Assembly: GCA_017516065.1 (NCBI GenBank)
Contig: JAFWDQ010000011.1
Span: 1-64,000 of the forward strand
DNA length: 64,000 bases
Direction of reading: 5' to 3'
DNA from: Oscillospiraceae bacterium
Lineage (GTDB): Bacteria > Bacillota > Clostridia > Oscillospirales > Oscillospiraceae
The notes beneath the pieces are model-generated. The model was not told the origin of the DNA. It saw only the letters and a list, made by a program, of their open reading frames with translations, and made no database searches. Every line of letters begins with the position of its first letter. The stretch's first letter is position 1. Shown here piece by piece: positions 17,015 to 24,277 of the stretch. The translations under genes and the position numbers were made by a program.

Positions 17015-18853
17015 TCACTCCACGGTGACGGATTTCGCCAGATTGCGGGGCTTGTCGATGTCGCAGCCCCGGTTCAGGGCCACATAGTAGGCGAACAGCT
17101 GCAAGGGCACCACGCCCAAAGAGGGGAGCAGCAGCTGGTGGGTGGAGGGGATGGCGATGACGCCGCTGGCGATCTTGGCCATGTCCGCGGCCCGCTCCTC
17201 GGTGGTGAGGGCCAGCACGTCGGCTCCCCGGGCCTTGACCTCGATGACATTCGACAGGGCCTTGTCAAAGAGAGGATCGAAGGTGCCCAGGGCCAGCACC
17301 AGAGTGCCCGGCTCGATGAGGGAGATGGTGCCGTGCTTCAGCTCGCCGGAGGCGTAGGCCTCCGAGTGGATGTAGGAGATCTCCTTGAGCTTCAGGGAGC
17401 CCTCCAGACCCATGGCGTAGTCCAGATTCCGGCCGATGAAGAACACGGAGTTGTGGTTGAAGTACTGGGAGGCGAAATACTGGATCCTCTCCTTGTGGGC
17501 CAGCACCTGCTCCAGCTTTTCCGGCAGACGCTGCAGCTCCTCCAGGATCTCGGTATAGGTCTCCGGAGAGATGGTATCCATGATTTTCGCAAAGTAGAGC
17601 CCCAGCAGGTCCAGCACCGCCAGCTGGGTGCTGTACGCCTTGGTGGTGGCCACGGCGATCTCCGGGCCCGCCCAGGTGTAGATCACGTCGTCGGATTCCC
17701 GGGCGATGGAGGAGCCCACCACATTGACGATGGACAGCACGTGGGCGCCCCGGGCCTTGGCCTCCCGGAGGGCCGCCATGGTGTCCAGCGTCTCGCCGGA
17801 CTGGCTGATGACGATGGCCAGGGTGCCGGGATTCACGATGGGATCGCAATAGCGGAATTCCGACGCCAGCGTCACCTCCACTGGGATACGCAGCAGCCGC
17901 TCCAGCATGTACTTGCCCACCATGCCCACGTGGTAGGAGGAGCCGCAGGCCAGGATGAAGATCTTTTTCACGTCCCGGATGGCGTCCTCTGTCAGATTCA
18001 GACCGTCAAAGTGCACCTGACCGTCCCGGATCCGGGGCGCGATGGTCTTGGCGATGGCCTGGGGCTGCTCCATGATCTCCTTGAACATGAAGTGCTCGTA
18101 GCCGCCCTTCTCCGCGGCGGAGACCTCCCAGTCCACATGGTGCCGCTCCTTGGTGATGGGCTGCTTGAGACTGTTGTAGACTTGGATGCCCTCCCGGGTC
18201 AGCACCGCCACCTCGCCGTCCTCCATGTAGGACACCTCACGGGTGTGCCGGAGGATGGCGGTGACGTCGGATGCGATGAACTGGCCCCCCTCGCTGTAGC
18301 CCAGCAGCAGCGGCGCGTCCTTCCGGGCGGCGATGAGCATGTCGGACTGGTCCGCGCAGAGGATACCCAGGGCGTAGGCCCCCTCGATGCGGTGGAGGAC
18401 CTTGAACACGGCGGAGAGGATGTCCACGCCCTCACGGTAGTAGTAGGCCAGCAGCTGGGCCACCACCTCCGTGTCCGTGTCCGAGGTGAAGCGGACGCCG
18501 TTTTTCTGGAGACTTTCCTTGATCTCCAGATAGTTCTCGATGATGCCGTTGTGGACCAGGGAGAAAGTACCGTCCTCACTGACGTGGGGATGGGAATTGA
18601 CGTCGTTGGGCTCGCCGTGGGTGGCCCAGCGGGTGTGACCGATACCGGTACAGCCGGGCAGATGGACGCCGCCGTCGATGGAGGCGGAGAGGACCTCAAG
18701 CCGTCCCTTTGATTTATAGACCTCCAGGCCGCCGCCGGGTTTGCACACGGCGATGCCGGCGGAGTCATAGCCGCGATATTCCAGATGGGCCAGGCCGTCC
18801 AGCAGAATGGGCGCTGCCGGCTCCCGGCCGATATAGCCGACGATTCCGCACAT
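17015..18853 (-). CDS. glmS: glutamine--fructose-6-phosphate aminotransferase (isomerizing)
   Basis: Makes glucosamine-6-phosphate from fructose-6-phosphate and glutamine, the entry to peptidoglycan amino-sugar synthesis. The 612-aa protein opens with MCGIVGYIG; Cys2 is the nucleophile of the class II glutaminase domain (~2-220, with GIGHTRWATHGEP). Two SIS sugar-isomerase domains follow (~290-420 and ~460-600), ending in NLAKSVTVE as in other GlmS proteins. ATG at 18853 follows AGGAGG; a 13-codon longer frame is rejected because Cys must be residue 2. The leader is only ~75 nt and too short for a glmS ribozyme. Confidence 0.97.
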   Translation of the reverse strand: MCGIVGYIGREPAAPILLDGLAHLEYRGYDSAGIAVCKPGGGLEVYKSKGRLEVLSASIDGGVHLPGCTGIGHTRWATHGEPNDVNSHPHVSEDGTFSLVHNGIIENYLEIKESLQKNGVRFTSDTDTEVVAQLLAYYYREGVDILSAVFKVLHRIEGAYALGILCADQSDMLIAARKDAPLLLGYSEGGQFIASDVTAILRHTREVSYMEDGEVAVLTREGIQVYNSLKQPITKERHHVDWEVSAAEKGGYEHFMFKEIMEQPQAIAKTIAPRIRDGQVHFDGLNLTEDAIRDVKKIFILACGSSYHVGMVGKYMLERLLRIPVEVTLASEFRYCDPIVNPGTLAIVISQSGETLDTMAALREAKARGAHVLSIVNVVGSSIARESDDVIYTWAGPEIAVATTKAYSTQLAVLDLLGLYFAKIMDTISPETYTEILEELQRLPEKLEQVLAHKERIQYFASQYFNHNSVFFIGRNLDYAMGLEGSLKLKEISYIHSEAYASGELKHGTISLIEPGTLVLALGTFDPLFDKALSNVIEVKARGADVLALTTEERAADMAKIASGVIAIPSTHQLLLPSLGVVPLQLFAYYVALNRGCDIDKPRNLAKSVTVE

Positions 18854-18933
18854 ATGAGCCTCCTGTTCCGGACGGCGGAGCGCCGTCCGCATAGCGTTCT
18901 TTTCGGGCGGGGCGCAGTGCCTCCGCTTTTTTC

Positions 18934-18962
18934 AGTATACCATTTGGGACAAACCGACGCAA
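18934..18962 (-). promoter_or_regulatory. glmS promoter
   Basis: TTGCGT (18957-18962), 17 bp, TATACT (18934-18939) with extended TGG. Transcription would start near 18927. Confidence 0.7.
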
Positions 18963-19747
18963 TACAGGGATGGAAATTCTTCTCCCACGGTGGGTACTCC
19001 GCCCGCAGGTGGGAAAAACGAAGGTATTTGGAGGACGTGCCGACCGCGGGTGACTTTCTGTGTGCGACAGAAAGTCACCAAAGAACGCACCAAAGGGGAA
19101 CCCAAATCGCCGTCACGCCTGCGGGCATGACAAAACCGGCTGGCGCCGGGGCGATTTCAAGGGGGACCAGTCCCCCTTGAGTAACCCCCTGGCCTCCCGG
19201 CGGGGAACAGAATCATCCCGCGCAACAGCCCCGGCCGGCAAGGCCCTGTATCGTCTGGTGCAACCCACCCGCGCTGGCGCGCTGCTGCGATGTGTGACAG
19301 CGGCTGACCGCGTTGGGGCGCTGAGCGGCAGGGTTGCCTTCCCGCACCAGACCAGGCGCTGTTATTCCAGCGCAGGTGTTTTTCAATAAGCACCGAGGGC
19401 GCGGCAGCGCTTGGGAAGCGGGGTCAATTCGGCGAAGCGCGCCGAAAAGAGAAGAACGCACCTATAGACGAAAAGGAAAGTCCAGAAAACCATGGGTTTT
19501 CTGGCGCATCTTTTCCCCCTGCTTTTCTGGGCGATCAGAAAAGCAGGGTCGCTCGGAAGCGAAACCTCCCCTTTGACAGACTAACGACATTTTCCAATCT
19601 TTCGATAGAAAGGGAACGCCCTTTCCGGGGGGCCTGCTTTCTGTCACGATACAGAAAGTAGGCCGTCGGAGACATTCCTGCCCGCAGGCGGCAAGAACAA
19701 AAGGGTTAAGAAAACGTGCCTCCCGCCCGCAGGCGGAGAAAAAGAAA
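18963..19747. other. gene-free region holding mosaic repeats
   Basis: No credible gene between the glmS promoter and the terminator of the amino-acid transporter. Short frames here show no ribosome binding sites or conserved protein character and are repeat-derived. It holds repeat copy A and three examples of a short palindromic CCGCCCGCAGG motif (about 18997, 19680 and 19723). Confidence 0.75.
19045..19664 (+). repeat. intergenic hairpin-ended repeat, copy A
   Basis: About 620 bp bounded by two related hairpins. The left is TGACTTTCTGT (19051-19061) with ACAGAAAGTCA (19067-19077). The right is GGCCTGCTTTCTGT (19631-19644) with ACAGAAAGTAGGCC (19651-19664). Read on opposite strands the two ends resemble each other, as inverted termini do. 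Internal blocks shared with copy C include 19225-19305 and the palindrome 19482-19504. The first ~100 bp are shared with copy B. No transposase is encoded. Confidence 0.8.
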
Positions 19748-19779
19748 GCATACCGCAAAAGACAGCTTTTGCGGTATGC
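19748..19779 (-). terminator. terminator of the amino-acid ABC transporter operon
   Basis: Perfect 14-bp stem (19748-19761 with 19766-19779), ACAG loop; on the minus strand TTTCTTTTTC follows. Confidence 0.88.
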
Positions 19780-19797
19780 CAGTCGAATGTATGGGGT

Positions 19798-20565
<768 letters not shown>

Positions 20566-21336
20566 AATTCATCTTTTTCTCCACGCGTTTGAGGACGATC
20601 ATCAGGATGGAGATGATGATCAGGTAGTACACGGCCACGATGGTATACGTGGCGAAGAACTGGTAGGACGCACCCACGTAGACCTTGGCCTTGTTGACGA
20701 TGTCGGCCAGGCCGATGACGGAGAGGATGGAGGTGTCCTTGATGGTGATGATGAACTGGTTGACCATGGAGGGGATGGCGACGCGGAAGGCCTGGGGCAG
20801 GACTACCTTGACCATGGTCCGCGCGCTGCTCAGGCCCAGACTTCGCGCCGCCTCCACCTGGCCGGGATCCACGGCGGAAATACCGCCCCGGAAGATCTCC
20901 GCCAGGTATGCGCCGGCGTTGAGACTCAGCGTGATCAGACCGGCAGAAAACGCCTCTAATCGAAAGCCCGGTACGAACATTCCGATCAGTTGGGGGAAGC
21001 CGAAATAGACGATGAACGCCTGCACGATCATCGGTGTGCCCCGGATGATCCAGATATAAATTTTGGAGATCCAGCGAAGGATCCAGATTCGTGACATCCC
21101 GAACAGGCACATCACGAAGCCGATCACCATGCCGATGAGCAGGGAGATCACGGCGATGATTACCGTGACCTTCAGGCCCTGAAGCAGCAATAGTGTGGCG
21201 TCAGAAAGAACTCTTGAAAAATCCATAGGAACATCCTTTTTTCTATGTACGGAGAGATCGGCAGAGACCGTTTGAAAATGGCCAGCGGCACAGGCTGTCC
21301 GCTTTCAGACGGGCTCTTGCCCGCGGGGAGGAAGAT

Positions 21337-21369
21337 GCGTAAGCGCCGCCACAGGGACGGCGCTTACGC
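21337..21369 (-). other. intercistronic hairpin between binding protein and permease genes
   Basis: Perfect 12-bp stem GCGTAAGCGCCG (21337-21348) with its complement (21358-21369). No U-tract follows, so partial read-through or 3'-end protection fits. Such hairpins often give binding proteins more transcript than their permeases. Confidence 0.65.
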
Positions 21370-21402
21370 TTTTCAGTACAGTACAGTCAGATGACCGCCG
21401 GA

Positions 21403-22248
21403 TCAATAGCCGTAGTTGGCCAGGATCTGGTCATAGGTGCCGTCGGCCTTGATATTGGCCAGACCGGCGTTGAACATCTCGATGAGCTCGGGATTCATAC
21501 CCTTCTGCACGGCAAAGCCGTAGTAGCCGGGATTCACGACGTCGCCCACGGTCTGGAGAGCCAGGCCCTCGCTCTGGATGGCGTAGCCGATGACGGAGAA
21601 GTCCTCGAAGCAGGCGCTGTTGGTGCCGTTGATGACGGCGGTGTACATGGTGGGGGAGTCCTCATAGTACTGGATCTCGAAGCCATACTCGTCCTTGATG
21701 CTCTCGGCATAAGCGGCGCCCTGGGTGCTGGTCTTGGCGGCCACGGTGGTGCCGGCCAGGTCCGCCGGAGAGGCGATGGTGCTGTCAGCGGGCACGACCA
21801 TGATCTGGCCGTCCTCGAAGTAACCCTCGGAGAAGTCGAAGGTCAGCATACGCTCTTCGGTGATGGTCATACCGGCGATCATGCCGTCGGCCTGACCGGA
21901 CTGCACGGCGCCCATGGAAGCGTCGAAGCCGTCGTTGTGCATCTCATACTTGAAGCCCTGGTCCTCGGCGATGGCGGCCAGCAGGTCCATATCCAGACCC
22001 ACATACACACCGGCCTCGGTGTCATAGTACTCAAAGGGAGCGAACGCGTTGTCGGAATAGATGACGTAGGTCTTGTCGCTGACGGGAGCGGCAGCCTCGT
22101 CGCCGCCGGGCGCCGCAGCGTCGTCGGTGACGGCAGCGTCATCGGGAGCAGGAGCAGGCTCGCCGCCGCCGGCGCCGCAGCCGGCCATCACGGCGACCAG
22201 CAGGGACAGGGCCAGAAGCAGGCCCAGGATCTTGGTGAAAGACTTCAT
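21403..22248 (-). CDS. amino-acid ABC transporter substrate-binding lipoprotein
   Basis: Extracellular solute-binding protein, family 3, 281 aa. The signal peptide ends in the lipobox MAGC with Cys24, then an Ala/Gly/Asp-rich linker (~25-60). The binding domain starts near YVIYSDNAFAPFEYYD and contains GLDMDLLAAIAEDQG and the typical RMLTFDFSEGYFEDGQ. ATG at 22248 follows GGAGG. First gene of the importer operon with a clear promoter. The ligand is an amino acid or related compound by family. Confidence 0.96.
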   Translation of the reverse strand: MKSFTKILGLLLALSLLVAVMAGCGAGGGEPAPAPDDAAVTDDAAAPGGDEAAAPVSDKTYVIYSDNAFAPFEYYDTEAGVYVGLDMDLLAAIAEDQGFKYEMHNDGFDASMGAVQSGQADGMIAGMTITEERMLTFDFSEGYFEDGQIMVVPADSTIASPADLAGTTVAAKTSTQGAAYAESIKDEYGFEIQYYEDSPTMYTAVINGTNSACFEDFSVIGYAIQSEGLALQTVGDVVNPGYYGFAVQKGMNPELIEMFNAGLANIKADGTYDQILANYGY

Positions 22249-22341
22249 GAAAAGACCTCCATTTCAAAAGTTTTCGGACCGGGATACCGTCTGCCGGTCC
22301 CCTGCGGCGAAAGGTGCAGTTCGCCACTGAAAAGTTGTCTT

Positions 22342-22371
22342 ATTTTATCATTGAATCCGGGGTTCCGTCAA
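22342..22371 (-). promoter_or_regulatory. promoter of the amino-acid ABC operon
   Basis: TTGACG (22366-22371), 18 bp, TAAAAT (22342-22347). Confidence 0.65.
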
Positions 22372-22426
22372 GCTTTTTTTGGAAGAAATGACCATGCCGC
22401 AGAGGGCGAAAACCGGAGGATCGGCC

Positions 22427-22454
22427 TTGCAATCCGCCGGGGGAGAGGTATAAT
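22427..22454 (+). promoter_or_regulatory. promoter of the AEC transporter gene
   Basis: TTGCAA (22427-22432), 16 bp, perfect TATAAT (22449-22454). It is divergent from the ABC operon promoter. Confidence 0.7.
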
Positions 22455-22504
22455 AGATTCGTGTGTAAAAATGCGCCGCACAGCGCAGGAGAGGAGGGAC
22501 AGCG

Positions 22505-23431
22505 ATGCTGCAGAATCTGTTCACCGTTGGACAGCAGGTCGTCATCCTGTTCATCCTCATCGCCGTAGGCGTCCTTCTGGGCCGGCGGCGGGTGATCAAC
22601 GACACCGGCGCCGCCGTCATCACCGACGTGGTGCTGTACGTGGTGGCCCCCTGCGTGATCATCCAGGCCTTCCAGCGGCCCTTCGACGCCGCCATGCTCC
22701 GGGGCCTGCTGCTGTCGCTGCTGCTGGCGGCGGCGGCGACCGTACTGAGCATCGCCCTGGGCTATCTGTGCTTTCACGACAAGAACGCCGCCCGGCGGCG
22801 GGTGCTGCGCTTTGCCGCTGTGTTTTCCAACTGCGGCTTCATGGGCCTGCCCCTCCAGGAGGCGGTGCTGGGCGCCGACGGTCTGTTCTACGGCAGCGCG
22901 TTTCTGGTCGTCTTCAATCTCCTCGCCTGGACCTGGGGCTTGGCCGTCATGAGCGGGGACCGGCAGATCCTCTCCGCGAAAAAGCTGGTCCTCAATCCCG
23001 GCATCCTGGGCGTGATCATCGCCGTGGCGCTGTTCCTCGGCTCTGTCACTCTGCCGACGGTGATCTATCAGCCGGTGCACTATCTGGCGGCGCTGAACAC
23101 GCCCCTGCCCATGCTGGTCATCGGCTATCATCTCAGCCACGCGAACCTGCGCCGTGCCTTCACCGCGGGGGCCTGCTGGCTGTCCATGGCCCTGCGGCTG
23201 CTGATCGTTCCCCTGCTGGCCCTGCTGGGAATGAAGCTGTGCGGCGTGGAGGGGACGCAGATGGTGTCCCTCGTCATCTCCGTGGCGGCCCCCGTGGCGG
23301 CCCTGTGCACCATGTTCTCCGCCAAGTTCAAAAACGACACGGAGCTGTCCGTGTCTCTCGTCTCCGCCTCAACATTGCTGTCCATCATTACCATGCCCGT
23401 GGTGATTGCCCTGGCCCAGCTGCTGGCGTAG
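22505..23431 (+). CDS. AEC family (auxin efflux carrier-like) transporter
   Basis: Integral membrane carrier, 308 aa, with about ten hydrophobic helices arranged as two halves. Typical segments are LIAVGVLLGRRRVINDTGA near the N-terminus (quoted partly, residues ~18-36), FAAVFSNCGFMGLPL, and LVSASTLLSIITMPVV at the end. Bacterial AEC proteins export or exchange small organic or amino acids such as malate; the substrate here is unknown. ATG at 22505 follows GAGGAGGG. Monocistronic between its promoter and terminator. Confidence 0.93.
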   Translation: MLQNLFTVGQQVVILFILIAVGVLLGRRRVINDTGAAVITDVVLYVVAPCVIIQAFQRPFDAAMLRGLLLSLLLAAAATVLSIALGYLCFHDKNAARRRVLRFAAVFSNCGFMGLPLQEAVLGADGLFYGSAFLVVFNLLAWTWGLAVMSGDRQILSAKKLVLNPGILGVIIAVALFLGSVTLPTVIYQPVHYLAALNTPLPMLVIGYHLSHANLRRAFTAGACWLSMALRLLIVPLLALLGMKLCGVEGTQMVSLVISVAAPVAALCTMFSAKFKNDTELSVSLVSASTLLSIITMPVVIALAQLLA

Positions 23432-23508
23432 CGGTCCAGATTCCGCCTCCGGAGATCATCTGCGGGGGCATTTTTATACTTTTTTTGTCTGCAACATCCC
23501 ACAGAAAA

Positions 23509-23555
23509 AGATACCTGAGGGAGCCCCGGACGGAGCTCCCTCAGGTATCTTTTTT
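23509..23555 (+). terminator. terminator of the AEC transporter gene
   Basis: Perfect 16-bp stem AGATACCTGAGGGAGC (23509-23524) with 23535-23550, then TTTTTT. Confidence 0.93.
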
Positions 23556-23683
23556 ACAGGTGTGAGCAGGGGGATTCCAAGCCAGATTACCGGATGACTG
23601 TGCGTTCCGCATCACGGCGCAGCCTTTCGGCAAAAAACAAAAAGTGCAAATAAAACTGCAGGGCGCAGACAGGCGGGCCTCTG

Positions 23684-23715
23684 AAAAAAGGACGGGCCGC
23701 AGCAGCGATCCGTCC
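23684..23715 (-). terminator. terminator of the rhodanese gene
   Basis: GGACGG (23690-23695) pairs with CCGTCC (23710-23715); on the minus strand a TTTTTT tract follows directly. The stem is short. Confidence 0.7.
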
Positions 23716-23723
23716 GTTTTCGA

Positions 23724-24038
23724 TCATTTCTCCACCGGGCCCGTCCAGTCGGCGATGCCGCCCAGATTGGTGATATTGGTATAGCCGACGCTGGCCAGCA
23801 GGCGGCAGGAGCGCTTGCTGCGCGCACCGCTCTTGCAGTAGAGGAAGAGAGGCGTGTCAAGGTCGGGGAACTGATCTCCCAGACGCTGAATATACGGAGA
23901 GGGGAAATTGATGCTGCCGGGGATATGGCCCTCGGCATACTCCTCCTCCGTACGTACGTCCACCAGGACGCCGCTCTCCGTGGCCCGGGCTTCCTCCACT
24001 CCGGTGTTGATATCCATACGGCGAATCGATTTCTCCAT
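23724..24038 (-). CDS. rhodanese-like domain protein
   Basis: Single-domain rhodanese, 104 aa, for sulfur transfer or sulfane-sulfur handling. The persulfide cysteine is Cys68 in FLYCKSGARS; VLVDVRTEEEYAEGHIPGS is the usual CH2A region. ATG at 24038 is preferred to a GTG three codons earlier because the latter overlaps the AAAGGAAG ribosome binding site. Standing alone with its own strong promoter, it gives no pathway context. Cytoplasmic. Confidence 0.93.
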   Translation of the reverse strand: MEKSIRRMDINTGVEEARATESGVLVDVRTEEEYAEGHIPGSINFPSPYIQRLGDQFPDLDTPLFLYCKSGARSKRSCRLLASVGYTNITNLGGIADWTGPVEK

Positions 24039-24097
24039 GGGACGCACTTCCTTTCAGCAGGTGAAATCGCATTCAGAGATACTATATCTTGTATGGA

Positions 24098-24126
24098 ATT
24101 ATAACATGAAACACATTTTTCGTCAA
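24098..24126 (-). promoter_or_regulatory. promoter of the rhodanese gene
   Basis: TTGACG (24121-24126), 17 bp, TATAAT (24098-24103) with extended TGT. Confidence 0.82.
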
Positions 24127-24221
24127 GGCGAAAAAACGGAGAAAACTAGTCCCCGCAAGGGAAAACGGCGTTTTTTCCGGCATTTTTCTGCGGTGTTTTC
24201 CCCACCGCCGTTCCGACGCAC

Positions 24222-24260
24222 AAAAAACAGGGGCGTGCGGGTGCTCCGCACGCCCCTGTT
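24222..24260 (-). terminator. ileS terminator
   Basis: Stem AACAGGGGCGTGCGG (24226-24240) with 24246-24260, loop GTGCT; minus-strand TTTTTT follows. Confidence 0.9.
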
Positions 24261-24277
24261 CGTTGGCGCAAATCGTT

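Noticed and set aside
19060..19389. Possible 109-aa protein (MCDRKSPKNAPKG...)
   Set aside because: Begins inside the left hairpin of repeat copy A; the matching frame in copy C diverges after a few residues, so it is repeat-derived.
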